Part shown: one piece after another, positions 46,621 to 54,752 of the stretch | Numbering within the stretch: the stretch's first letter is position 1 | Layout: the number at the start of each line of letters is the position of its first letter | DNA from: M3007 sp032115775 | GTDB lineage: Bacteria; Bacteroidota; Bacteroidia; Chitinophagales; Saprospiraceae | Direction: 5' to 3' | DNA length: 64,000 bases | Assembly: GCA_032115775.1 (NCBI GenBank) | Contig: JAUMBL010000003.1 | Coordinates: 1-64,000, forward strand | Position numbers and translations under genes: made by a program | Notes under the pieces: generated by a model | Databases searched by the model: none | Seen by the model: only the letters and a program-made list of their open reading frames with translations | What the model was told of the DNA's origin: nothing

Positions 46621-47664
46621 TTAATTGGGCATTCGTGCCAGCTTATCCGGTTTTAGGATCGTGATGACGCCGTCGTGGATATCAATCAGTCCCTCCGATT
46701 TAAAATCAGTCAGCGTTCGGATGACGGTTTCTTTTGCGGTGCCTGCCATGGCGGCGAGGTCTTCGCGCAGCATGTGAATTTCCCGGAAGCCCTGTTCGTG
46801 TAGTTGTACGATCGTTGTGGCTACGCGGCGGCGCACGGAATTATAAGCCAGGCTGATGAGTTGCTCCTCCTGTTCGGCGACATGATTTGCCAGGAGTTTT
46901 AGGAAGCGCGCGTTTACGTCCCGGTTGCCGAATACCAGGGCGAAAAAATCTTCCCGCGGCACCAATCGGAGCACGCTGTCTTCCAGGGCGACGGCGTTTT
47001 CGGGGTACTGGCTTTCGCGCAGGAGCGCCATATATCCGATGAATTCACCCGCGCCTGCAATGCGGACGATCAGTTCGCGGCCATCATCATTAGTTTTGGA
47101 CACTTTCACGGCGCCCTTTTCCAGTACGAACAGCCAGCGGGGCGTTTCGCCCTCTTGAAAGACGTAATCTTTTTTGCGGTAATGCCGGATTTCCCGATTT
47201 TCGGACAGGCTTTGGATGGCTTCTACCGCGCGGGCTTCGTTGATGAAGTGCTCGAACCCGGAAGTGGTGGAACCTGCGGAGGCCTGCCGCAGGCGTTCGC
47301 TTTTTTTAAGGCGGGTTTCGATCGTTTGAAGCAGTTGCACATCGTCGAAGGGTTTGGTAATGTAGTCGTCCGCTCCGAGCGACATACCCTTCCGGAAATC
47401 GTCTTTTTCCGCTTTTGCCGTTAAAAAAATAAACGGCACATCGCTGGTTTTGGCCTGTTTGCTGAGAATATGCAATACTCCGAAACCGTCGAGTTCGGGC
47501 ATCATCACATCGCACAGAATCAGGTCGGGCGATTCCTGGAGGGCTTTTTCCACCCCCATTTTGCCGTTATCGGCCGTCACGGCATGGTAGCCTCCCAGCG
47601 TTAAAATTTCCGCCAAGTTTTCCCGTACATCCGGATTGTCTTCAATTATCAAAACTTTTTTCAT
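46621..47664 (-). CDS. Receiver domain fused to CRP/FNR-type regulator
   Basis: A 347-residue regulator: an N-terminal response-regulator receiver domain (about 1-125) with acidic pair E8/D9, phospho-acceptor Asp52 (LCDVMMPELDG), Thr82 and Lys104, then a cyclic-nucleotide-binding-like domain (about 150-265, VFQEGETPRWLFVLEKGAVKV) and a CRP-type winged helix (about 275-345, AGTAKETVIRTLTDFKSEG). Fusions of this kind link phosphorelay input to CRP-type DNA binding; no paired kinase is in the window. A TACATTTG -7 element (47688-47695, minus strand) and an FNR-type box lie upstream. No Cys cluster is seen in the sensor part, so it is not a classic oxygen-sensing FNR. Confidence 0.88.
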   Translation of the reverse strand: MKKVLIIEDNPDVRENLAEILTLGGYHAVTADNGKMGVEKALQESPDLILCDVMMPELDGFGVLHILSKQAKTSDVPFIFLTAKAEKDDFRKGMSLGADDYITKPFDDVQLLQTIETRLKKSERLRQASAGSTTSGFEHFINEARAVEAIQSLSENREIRHYRKKDYVFQEGETPRWLFVLEKGAVKVSKTNDDGRELIVRIAGAGEFIGYMALLRESQYPENAVALEDSVLRLVPREDFFALVFGNRDVNARFLKLLANHVAEQEEQLISLAYNSVRRRVATTIVQLHEQGFREIHMLREDLAAMAGTAKETVIRTLTDFKSEGLIDIHDGVITILKPDKLARMPN

Positions 47665-47687
47665 AAAGGAATCGGCTTATTATGCCT

Positions 47688-47695
47688 CAAATGTA
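47688..47695 (-). promoter_or_regulatory. -7 element for the receiver-CRP regulator
   Basis: On the minus strand reads TACATTTG, an exact TAnnTTTG match, about 24 bases upstream of the start at 47664. Confidence 0.5.
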
Positions 47696-47745
47696 GCGCT
47701 ATTTAGCAAATTTTATTATATTTCAGCCTTTTATGTTTAGGGCGA

Positions 47746-47759
47746 TTGATTTAAATCAG
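47746..47759. promoter_or_regulatory. Candidate CRP/FNR-type operator
   Basis: TTGATTTAAATCAG differs from the FNR consensus TTGAT-N4-ATCAA at one base. It lies between the divergent receiver-CRP regulator and the CBS-domain gene, centred about 88 bases from the regulator start and 118 bases from the CBS start. Confidence 0.55.
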
Positions 47760-47870
47760 GGTTGGCGCTGAGCCTGGTCATTTATACTATTCTATTTGTT
47801 GGATCACTTTTGCACTGTAAATAAGCACATCGCATAAAAGCATACTATCCTTCAAATAAAAAAGTAAGAT

Positions 47871-48317
47871 ATGATTTCGTTTAAACGCGTGTCCGCCATC
47901 ATGACGACCGACCTGATTACGGTGGGTCCTGAAGACAGCTTGCTGACCGTCAAAAAGATTTTTTCGGAGCACACTTTTCACCATATTCCCGTGGTGCGTT
48001 TTAGAAAAATCGTAGGGATTATTTCTAAAACGGATTTTAACCGATTCGCAGACGGCGTGAGCCATGCCGTGGAGGATAAACTCATCAATGAGAGCCGCTT
48101 GGAACGCGTAAAAGCCGAAGACATTATGACCAAAGGCTTGGGCAAACTGGATCCTGATGATCGGATCAACGTCGCCTTGGAAATTTTCAGCCATAATTGG
48201 TTCCATGCGCTTCCCGTGGTAAAAAATGACGAACTGCTCGGTATGGTTACCACCCAGGACATCATCCGCGCAATCCTGGAGGAAAAACCGGCCGACCCCA
48301 CGGCGGTATATGAATAG
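47871..48317 (+). CDS. Tandem CBS-domain protein
   Basis: A 148-residue protein made of two CBS motifs (about 5-65 and 80-142), with ITVGPEDSLLTVKKIFSEH and VALEIFSHNWFHALPVVKNDELLGMVTTQDI. CBS pairs usually bind adenine nucleotides. The ATG at 47871 is preceded by AAAAAAGTAAGAT with a weak ribosome-binding resemblance. It precedes the Usp gene by 80 bases, and shares the FNR-type box region with the divergent regulator. Confidence 0.85.
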   Translation: MISFKRVSAIMTTDLITVGPEDSLLTVKKIFSEHTFHHIPVVRFRKIVGIISKTDFNRFADGVSHAVEDKLINESRLERVKAEDIMTKGLGKLDPDDRINVALEIFSHNWFHALPVVKNDELLGMVTTQDIIRAILEEKPADPTAVYE

Positions 48318-48397
48318 TCGGCCTAAATAACCTGGCTGGTCGGGCGTAAGTGGCGTCCGCGGCCCGCATTTCTCAGCAATAACAACCATCAGGCGGT

Positions 48398-49546
48398 ATG
48401 AATACGATTCAAATATATGGAAACGGGGATGACAAGATGCGCGCGCTTCGGCACAATCTCGGCATGGCGCTGACGCAGTTCCCCATGAACGGCCAAGTCG
48501 AAGAGGTATCCGAATACAACAAAATTTCCTTGAAGGGGGTACGGGAAGTGCCGGCGTTGGTAATTGACGGAGAAATCCTGAGCGAGGGCGTTGTGCCGAG
48601 CGTGGAGGAAATCAAACGCCTGCTGCGCAACCGCGAACTGGTCAGGAGCAAATTGTATCGCCTGCGTCGGATCTTGGCGCCTATTGATTTGAGCCCGGCT
48701 TCCGAAAATTCGCTGCGGTATGCCTGCCAATTGGCTCAAATTTTTGGGTCAAGTGTGGAAGTGGTGTATGCCATGGATAGCATCTTCGAGGGGAAGGAGC
48801 CTTCTCCCACCGGTTTTTTATCCGGCTACAAAAAAGCGATGCAAGACGAGGTGGATCAGTTTGTGCGCGACGCCTTGGGGGAGGAAAGCCTTTTTTACCC
48901 GGCGCCTGACTTCAACCACGATGCGCCGACGACTGAGCCGGATCAGCCTGTACTGCGCACCCGCATCGTATTTGGTTTCCCGGAAGATGTGTTGGCCGAT
49001 CTTTCTGTAAAGGCTGATCTGGTGGTGATGGGTACGACCGGACGGGGAAATATTACGCGCAAGCTCTTCGGCTCTGTCAGCGTGGCCGTATCCAACCGCG
49101 CCCATTGTCCGGTACTCTTGATCCCACCGCAGGCACAGTTCAAAGGGTTCAAGAACATTTTATACGCCAGCAATTTTGAGTCCTTGGACGCGCTGGCGAT
49201 CAAGCAAACGGTTACCTTCGCGCGGCGCTTTAATGGGCAGATGCACTTTGTACATGTTGGGCCCGCTGGTGAGCAGGGTGTTGACTTGGAGCGTAAATTG
49301 TTTGAAATCAATTATATATATGCCGATCCGGAAATGCCGTACATCTTTCATAAAATTGTCGGTGATGATCTAATAGATGCCCTGCACGATTACGCTTTTG
49401 CACAACGAATTGATCTGTTCATTTTTGTGACGCACCATCGGGCGTTTTGGGAATCCATTTTGCACCGCAGCATGTCCAAAGAGATGCTTCTGCATACCAG
49501 CGCCCCGGTTTTGGTGATTCACGCTGAAAATGATGTGCTGTCCTAG
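48398..49546 (+). CDS. Thioredoxin-fold-like domain fused to tandem universal stress protein domains
   Basis: A 382-residue protein. Residues 1-85 follow the thioredoxin_3-type fold (MNTIQIYGNGDDKMRALRHN, GVREVPALVIDGEILSEGV), but the redox C-x-x-C is replaced by GNGDDKM, so no disulfide chemistry is expected. Residues ~88-240 are a UspA domain with an ATP-binding motif (VVMGTTGRGNITRKLFGSVS, G-x2-G-x9-GS). Residues ~245-382 are a second UspA domain whose ATP loop looks degenerate (VTHHRAFWESILHRSMSKEM). Probably a nucleotide-sensing stress protein of the same regulon as the neighbouring CBS and receiver-CRP genes. Confidence 0.85.
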   Translation: MNTIQIYGNGDDKMRALRHNLGMALTQFPMNGQVEEVSEYNKISLKGVREVPALVIDGEILSEGVVPSVEEIKRLLRNRELVRSKLYRLRRILAPIDLSPASENSLRYACQLAQIFGSSVEVVYAMDSIFEGKEPSPTGFLSGYKKAMQDEVDQFVRDALGEESLFYPAPDFNHDAPTTEPDQPVLRTRIVFGFPEDVLADLSVKADLVVMGTTGRGNITRKLFGSVSVAVSNRAHCPVLLIPPQAQFKGFKNILYASNFESLDALAIKQTVTFARRFNGQMHFVHVGPAGEQGVDLERKLFEINYIYADPEMPYIFHKIVGDDLIDALHDYAFAQRIDLFIFVTHHRAFWESILHRSMSKEMLLHTSAPVLVIHAENDVLS

Positions 49547-49627
49547 CGAAAGGCCGCCGAAAGCGCCCGGCATGTAGAACATTTTCTCTTTGTTCGGGTT
49601 ATTACAGCATTGTTTGACAATGCGACC

Positions 49628-49816
49628 ATGGGAAAAAAAGGAAAACAGCCGGAGAAGCACACAGGCCCTTTGGTAGAAGGCTTAGACTACTACCGCGAAG
49701 GGCCTTTCTTTGTCTTTACCGAGTATTACCACTTGAAGCGGGGCGCTTGCTGCGGCAGTGGATGCCGCCACTGTCCGTACAGAAAGCGCGATCTTGGGAA
49801 AAAACGGGAAGAATAA
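49628..49816 (+). CDS. DUF5522-like small Cys-rich protein
   Basis: A 62-residue protein with the DUF5522 core: YYREGPFFVFTEYYHLKRG and GACCGSGCRHCPYRKRD. The CC-x3-C-x2-C-type Cys spacing suggests a small metal-binding unit. Start chosen at 49628 (MGKKGKQPEK). A 6 bp hairpin (49607-49623) lies just upstream. The adjacent photolyase gene converges on it. Function unknown. Confidence 0.75.
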   Translation: MGKKGKQPEKHTGPLVEGLDYYREGPFFVFTEYYHLKRGACCGSGCRHCPYRKRDLGKKREE

Positions 49817-49820
49817 GGGG

Positions 49821-51245
49821 TTATTTAGCCCATTTTTCCATTCGAACGATTGGTTTTGGGTATGTGTTTAATTGGTACGCCTGCCGTTCTGCCGGCGCTA
49901 AGAGGTCGGGTCGGTGAACACGGTCTGCCGGCAGCATCTGCAATTCCGGGCACCATATCTTCACGTATTGCCCGGCGGGATCGTAATTTTTTGCCTGGGT
50001 TAGGATGTTGAAGTACCGGTCTTCCCGCGGGTCGCTGCCAACGCCGGCTACGTAGTTCCAGTTGCCCCAGTTGCTGCAAGGGTCGTAATCCAGGAGCATC
50101 GATTCAAAATACGCTGCGCCCATCTGCCAGTTTACTTTCAGGTCGCGGGTGAGGAAAGAGGCGACATTTTGTCTGCCTCGGTTGCTCATCCAGCCTGTTT
50201 CGCGCAGTTCGCGCATGTTAGCGTCAATAAAAGGCACGCCGGTACGGCCTTCCGCCCAGCGTGTGAATAGCTGATTATCATTTTGCAGTTGCGGCTGCGG
50301 TTTGTTTCGCGGGCCGTGCTTGAGAAAAATCCGATTTCCGTATTTTTTTCCCATAAGCCGGAAAAAATCGCGCCAGAGCAATTCAAAAAACAGCCAATAG
50401 GTGCTGTCGTTAGCCTTTCGTTCCCGTTCGTAGCGTTTGATCTCCTGATAGACCATTTTGGGGGAGAGGCAGCCCTGCGAGAGCCATGGAGAGAACTTCG
50501 AGGAGAAATCGCCGCCTATAAGGCCGTTTCGCGTTTCTTTATACGTAGCGATCAGGTCTGTTTCCCAAAGATAATAATGCAGCCGTTTGCGCGCTTCAGT
50601 TTCGCCGCCCCGGAATGGCAGTACGGCCCTTGGATCTGCTTCGAATGGCGTGTGCCCGAAATCCTCCAGGGTTGGTAATTCCCCGCGCATCAAGTCTGCC
50701 GGTAAAGGCGGCAGGGCGGTTGGCGCCGGTAGCGGCGGTCGGATGGGAATTATATTTTCGACTTCTTTCCGGAATTGAGAAAACACATCCGGGACGTGTT
50801 GCACCGGCATGGGGAGGTCTTGCGTGTGGTAGAGCATTTTGCCGCGGGTGTACGATAATTCCACGCCGATTGGCCACAATTTCTGCTCCAGGGCGTCCTG
50901 CACCAGCACTTCTTCATGGGTTCGTTCCCGATTGCAAAAGACCCAGGAGGCCTTTAATTCCTGCGCCAAATCCGGCAGAATCTGCTCGGGTAGCCCTGCG
51001 CGTACAATTAGATCAGCGCCGAGTGCGCGCAGATTCTGGCGCAAATCGGCCACGCTCTCCAGGATGAACCTGGCGCGGTATTTTCCCGTTTTTGGAAAAC
51101 CAAATCGCGTGCGCGCCTTGAAAGTCCGATCGTCAAATACATACACGGGGATTACTTCATCCGCCATGCGCAGCGCGTTAACCACCGCTTCATTATCGTG
51201 AAGCCGGATATCTTGTCGAAACCAGACGATTGCCCTTCTTTTCAT
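49821..51245 (-). CDS. Cryptochrome/photolyase of the DASH type
   Basis: A 474-residue flavoprotein. N-terminal photolyase alpha/beta domain (about 1-130, IVWFRQDIRLHDN), then the FAD-binding domain (about 200-470) with GCLSPKMVYQEIKRYE, RTGVPFIDANMRELRETGWM, SNRGRQNVASFLTRDL and the DASH-like SNWGNWNYVAGVGSDPRED region. DASH cryptochromes repair cyclobutane dimers in single-stranded DNA and may also signal. The gene starts just before the palindromic element interval, which may separate it from kdsB. Confidence 0.9.
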   Translation of the reverse strand: MKRRAIVWFRQDIRLHDNEAVVNALRMADEVIPVYVFDDRTFKARTRFGFPKTGKYRARFILESVADLRQNLRALGADLIVRAGLPEQILPDLAQELKASWVFCNRERTHEEVLVQDALEQKLWPIGVELSYTRGKMLYHTQDLPMPVQHVPDVFSQFRKEVENIIPIRPPLPAPTALPPLPADLMRGELPTLEDFGHTPFEADPRAVLPFRGGETEARKRLHYYLWETDLIATYKETRNGLIGGDFSSKFSPWLSQGCLSPKMVYQEIKRYERERKANDSTYWLFFELLWRDFFRLMGKKYGNRIFLKHGPRNKPQPQLQNDNQLFTRWAEGRTGVPFIDANMRELRETGWMSNRGRQNVASFLTRDLKVNWQMGAAYFESMLLDYDPCSNWGNWNYVAGVGSDPREDRYFNILTQAKNYDPAGQYVKIWCPELQMLPADRVHRPDLLAPAERQAYQLNTYPKPIVRMEKWAK

Positions 51246-51335
51246 TAGAAAAAAATTTGGAGCGCGTAACCGCGTTCACTTCGTCTTTAAACTTGATAAT
51301 CTGCTTTTTGTTTGTGCGGCTTCGGTTTTATTTCC

Positions 51336-51501
51336 ATGTAACTACTTAGCCGGTCGCGTCTGAGACAAAAAAGGCTCCATTTTTTGCCAGACGAAGCGAT
51401 TTTTTGCAGGCCGTAGCAGCGCTACGGTCAAAAAAAATTGCGAAGTATGGCGGAAAATGGGATTTTTTGGGCCAGACAGCGAGCCGGCTAAGTAGTCACA
51501 T
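51336..51501. repeat. 166 bp palindromic MITE-like element
   Basis: The ends (ATGTAACTACTTAGCCGG at 51336-51353; complement with one mismatch at 51484-51501) are terminal inverted repeats of 18 bp. The whole element is an imperfect palindrome centred on 51418-51419, where CCGTAGC (51411-51417) pairs with GCTACGG (51421-51427). An 11-base near-direct repeat ATTTCCATRTA overlaps both outer ends (51330-51340 and 51500-51510). No transposase is inside; it fits a MITE, but the mobility is inference. Confidence 0.8.
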
Positions 51502-51528
51502 TTCCATATAAATACGATATCGTCTTGT

Positions 51529-52281
51529 TTACGATTTATTTCCTTCCCGGAGCAAAGCAAGCGCTTTTTCCAGATCTTCCGGACTGTCTATTCCGAGGCT
51601 TTCCTGCGTGGTAATTCCAACGGCGATTCGGTAACCGTTTTCGAGCCAGCGCAGTTGTTCGAGCGACTCTGCGCGCTCCAGGGGCGTCTGTGCACAGCCC
51701 GCCAGTTCCAGCAGGGTAGCGCGACGGAACGCATAGATCCCGAGGTGTTTATAATACGGGTGGCGCTCGAGCCGGGCTTCCGGCGGACAATTTCGAAGGT
51801 AAGGGATGGGAAATCGGCTGAAATACAGCGCGCCGCCGGCCGGTGCGAAAACCGCCTTGACCACGTTCGGGTTGTCCAAATCGGCCAGTGCGGCTAGGGG
51901 TTTCACAAGCGTCGCAATCTGAAAATCCGGCGCGTCGAGCAGGGTTCGGGCGAGCAGGGTAATTTGTTCCGGCTGGATAAACGGCTCGTCGCCCTGGATA
52001 TTCAACACCAGATCGGCTTGTGGAAACGCTCGGGCAACCTCCGCGCAGCGGTCGGTGCCGCTGGGATGTTCTGCGCGGGTGTGCATCGCCTCGCCGCCGA
52101 AAGCGCGGACGTGCGCTGCGATCCGGTCGTCGTCGGTGGCCACCACAATCCGATCAGCCAGCGCACAACGGGCGGTTTGTTCATACACTCGCCGGATCAT
52201 ACTTTTGCCGGCGAGGTCGGCAAGGGGTTTGCCCGGAAATCGGGTGGAGGCGTAACGCGCGGGGATAACGGCTAGAATCAT
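51529..52281 (-). CDS. kdsB: 3-deoxy-manno-octulosonate cytidylyltransferase
   Basis: Activates KDO as CMP-KDO for the lipopolysaccharide core. 250 residues with the nucleotidyltransferase N-terminus IPARYASTRFPGKPLADL, the VATDDDRIAAHVRAFGGEA core, EHPSGTDRCAEVA and LVLNIQGDEPFIQP. Its presence supports KDO-containing LPS and fits the LptF/G-type permease elsewhere in the window. The upstream interval is divergent with the LysM gene. Confidence 0.95.
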   Translation of the reverse strand: MILAVIPARYASTRFPGKPLADLAGKSMIRRVYEQTARCALADRIVVATDDDRIAAHVRAFGGEAMHTRAEHPSGTDRCAEVARAFPQADLVLNIQGDEPFIQPEQITLLARTLLDAPDFQIATLVKPLAALADLDNPNVVKAVFAPAGGALYFSRFPIPYLRNCPPEARLERHPYYKHLGIYAFRRATLLELAGCAQTPLERAESLEQLRWLENGYRIAVGITTQESLGIDSPEDLEKALALLREGNKS

Positions 52282-52347
52282 AGTTGATAATTACCGGATT
52301 TTTTGAGCAAGATGATCAATATTCCGGCGTTTTACCCGCAAGGATAG

Positions 52348-52355
52348 TATTTTTG
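52348..52355 (+). promoter_or_regulatory. -7 element for the LysM-RlpA-like gene
   Basis: TATTTTTG matches TAnnTTTG exactly, 28 bases before the ATG at 52383. Confidence 0.5.
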
Positions 52356-52382
52356 CAGCAACTTTATTGAAAAAACAAAGGT

Positions 52383-53252
52383 ATGTTTAAAATAAACCGG
52401 TTTTTATTTTTAATCTCAATTTTGTTCGCCACAGCGGCATTTGCCCAAAAACAGCCTCCAAAGGGCGTTTCTCCGGTGCTGCTGAGCGAAAAGGACACGG
52501 TGCTGCTGATTGTGCAGGACAGCCAAAAGATTTTCCTGCATACGGTAAAACCGCGACAGACCTTGTCCGCAATCGCCAGATACTACGGACTTGGGATGGA
52601 GGATTTGTACGCTTACAATCCGGAATACCGAAAGATAACCACCCTGCAAAAAGATGCGTTGATCAAAATACCAATTCCAAACCGCGCAATACGGCGCTAC
52701 AAAGGCGAAAATTTTGTAAAAGAAAATTATGCGCCGATTTATTACTTGGTAGAGCATGGCGACAATCTCTACGGTATTTGTAAACGCTACTTCAGTATGC
52801 CGGCGGATACCATCCAAAAACGCAATAAACTCAAAAAACCAAGCATCCAACCAGGGCAGCTGCTGCATATCGGCTGGTTTGACGTATCCGGGATACCGCC
52901 CGACTGGCGGCCGACCGCCCAGATGCAGCCGGCAATGGATACCACGGAATTGATCGGAGAATACCAGCAACAAAAATCAAATCGGCAGGAAGTGACCGCG
53001 AAAGGCGTCTGCTTCTGGCGCCGGGACAACGATGTTCGGGGTGAATTATACGCCTTGCATAATACCGCCATGCCCGGAACGATTATGGCCATTACCAACC
53101 CTATGAACAACCGTACCGTGTATGCCAAAGTAATTGGTCGTATTCCGGCCGGAAATGACCGCAATACGGAAGTCATGATTTCCCCGGAAACTGCGCACCG
53201 GCTCGGCGCAATTGACTCCCGTTTTTTTGTCAAAATCAAGTATTTCAAGTAG
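52383..53252 (+). CDS. Secreted protein with two LysM domains and RlpA-like double-psi barrel
   Basis: A 289-residue exported protein. Signal peptide (FLFLISILFATAAFAQ), LysM 1 (about 55-100, HTVKPRQTLSAIARYYGLG), LysM 2 (about 115-165, EHGDNLYGICKRYFSMP) and a C-terminal RlpA-like barrel (about 205-289, GVCFWRRDNDVRGELYALHN, GTIMAITNPMNNRTVYAKVIG). The combination points to peptidoglycan binding at the cell wall. Whether it retains RlpA lytic transglycosylase activity is unclear; the catalytic Asp and His are not identified with confidence. Confidence 0.88.
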   Translation: MFKINRFLFLISILFATAAFAQKQPPKGVSPVLLSEKDTVLLIVQDSQKIFLHTVKPRQTLSAIARYYGLGMEDLYAYNPEYRKITTLQKDALIKIPIPNRAIRRYKGENFVKENYAPIYYLVEHGDNLYGICKRYFSMPADTIQKRNKLKKPSIQPGQLLHIGWFDVSGIPPDWRPTAQMQPAMDTTELIGEYQQQKSNRQEVTAKGVCFWRRDNDVRGELYALHNTAMPGTIMAITNPMNNRTVYAKVIGRIPAGNDRNTEVMISPETAHRLGAIDSRFFVKIKYFK

Positions 53253-53403
53253 GTTTATAAACACTTTCTCGTCCTGCGCGCGCAGAAAGCCGAACACTTT
53301 TTTTGTCGGGCTGCAATCGGTAAACACTTAAACCGTAATTTCGCGCCGAAAAGCGCAAATCAAGGCGCACAATCAAACAGCATCTTAAAGACGCAACAAG
53401 TTT

Positions 53404-54222
53404 ATGAAAAACTGGATTTTATGGCTCTTTGCGGCGCCGCTCTGCTTGTACGCCTGCCAACAGGACGGCAGCAGCGGCGCGCAACAACCAACACAACGCG
53501 CATCTCAGGCGGAGGAAATGGTGAATCTGCTCGGCGGCGACTGGATCCCCCTCGATTTTTGCGCACGCGCAGGACAATACGGCTCCGTGCTCGGCGCGAT
53601 GAACAACGCGCATCGACCCTTTGCTTATGCCCTGTCTTTCGATCCGGACGAGCCGGACAGCGCGCGCTGTTTCGACGGTGAAAAGAGCTGGGTCTGCGCT
53701 ATTTCGGTCGTGGCAGATACCATCGAACTCAAAAATGCCGTAGGTGAAAAATCCATTTTTCTGGTCTATCACTCCACCGAAGGCCGGGATATGACGATGT
53801 TCGACGCGACGAAAGGCACGGCGCAGATGGACAAATTCATCAAATCGCAGGCTAAAGCCAAAGACGGTTACGGCGCTTTTACTGTTGCGTTGAATCACCA
53901 TTTGTTCAATGGCGTGTTTTCGCCGAAGGGCGGCGGCGCCCCGGTGCAGTTCACACCCGGCGGGTTTATTATGAACTTGCGGGATTACGATCGCTATGAA
54001 CTCTGCACAGCAGGAAATTGTTTTGTCACCGGCGATGAAATAGACGTGGTCACTTTCTCCAATTCGAAAAAAGAAGGATCATCCGTCCTGCTCGGCTATC
54101 GCTACGATGGCACGAACGATAATTTGAAAATCTACCGACTGCTCAAAAACAACGCGGACGAAAAGGCTGCCTATAAAATCGGCGCCTTACTCTACGATTT
54201 CAGCCGGAAAAAAGCAGAATAA
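53404..54222 (+). CDS. Lipoprotein of unknown function
   Basis: A 272-residue lipoprotein with signal MKNWILWLFAAPLCLYAC, lipobox Cys18 (LYAC). The mature part has a short Gln/Ser-rich linker followed by a beta-rich domain with SVLGAMNNAHRPFAYALSFD, GEKSWVCAISVVAD and LYDFSRKKAE at the end. Two Cys pairs may form disulfides. No family recognised. The next gene, ribH, begins 2 bases after its stop, so the two are probably in one transcript. Confidence 0.7.
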   Translation: MKNWILWLFAAPLCLYACQQDGSSGAQQPTQRASQAEEMVNLLGGDWIPLDFCARAGQYGSVLGAMNNAHRPFAYALSFDPDEPDSARCFDGEKSWVCAISVVADTIELKNAVGEKSIFLVYHSTEGRDMTMFDATKGTAQMDKFIKSQAKAKDGYGAFTVALNHHLFNGVFSPKGGGAPVQFTPGGFIMNLRDYDRYELCTAGNCFVTGDEIDVVTFSNSKKEGSSVLLGYRYDGTNDNLKIYRLLKNNADEKAAYKIGALLYDFSRKKAE

Positions 54223-54224
54223 AC

Positions 54225-54752
54225 ATGGCCTCAGCGCTTAAAAATCTTTCTCAATACGACGAAAGTAACGTGCCGGATGCTTCCGGAATGCGTTTCGGTG
54301 TGATCGTCTCTGAATGGAATGCCGCTATCACGCATGCGCTCTATCAGGGCTGTTATGATGCGCTGCTCCGACACGGCGCGGAACCGGAACACATCTTTAC
54401 CTTGCAGGTGCCCGGCGCGTTTGAACTGCCTGCCGGCGCCCGCATCCTGAGCGCCCAGGAAAAGGTGGATGCACTGATCTGCCTCGGCTGCGTGATCAAA
54501 GGCGAAACTAACCACGACGAATACATCAACCAGGCGGTGGCAAACGGCCTGATCAGCCTAAGTATCGCGAGCGGTAAACCCTGTATTTTTGGCGTATTGA
54601 CCACCCTCAACGAAGCGCAGGCGCTGGATCGGGCAGGCGGAAAGCACGGCAATAAGGGCGTCGAAGCAGCCGTGACCGCAATCCGGATGGCCGCGCTAAA
54701 ACAAGCGCCTCAAACTGGGAAATCTCCAATCGGTTTTACCTCCAAATTATGA
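54225..54752 (+). CDS. ribH: 6,7-dimethyl-8-ribityllumazine synthase
   Basis: Penultimate step of riboflavin synthesis, condensing the ribityl-pyrimidine with dihydroxybutanone phosphate. The 175-residue enzyme has a VIVSEWNAAITHALYQGC substrate block (about 26-43), VPGAFELPAGARIL (about 63-76), CLGCVIKGETNHDEYI and FGVLTTLNEAQALDRA. Its end overlaps the MBL gene by 4 bases (ATGA), implying translational coupling. Confidence 0.96.
   Translation: MASALKNLSQYDESNVPDASGMRFGVIVSEWNAAITHALYQGCYDALLRHGAEPEHIFTLQVPGAFELPAGARILSAQEKVDALICLGCVIKGETNHDEYINQAVANGLISLSIASGKPCIFGVLTTLNEAQALDRAGGKHGNKGVEAAVTAIRMAALKQAPQTGKSPIGFTSKL

Noticed and set aside
46621..47664. Classic oxygen-sensing FNR identity for the receiver-CRP protein
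   Set aside because: No N-terminal Cys cluster for a 4Fe-4S sensor; the N-terminus is a receiver domain instead.
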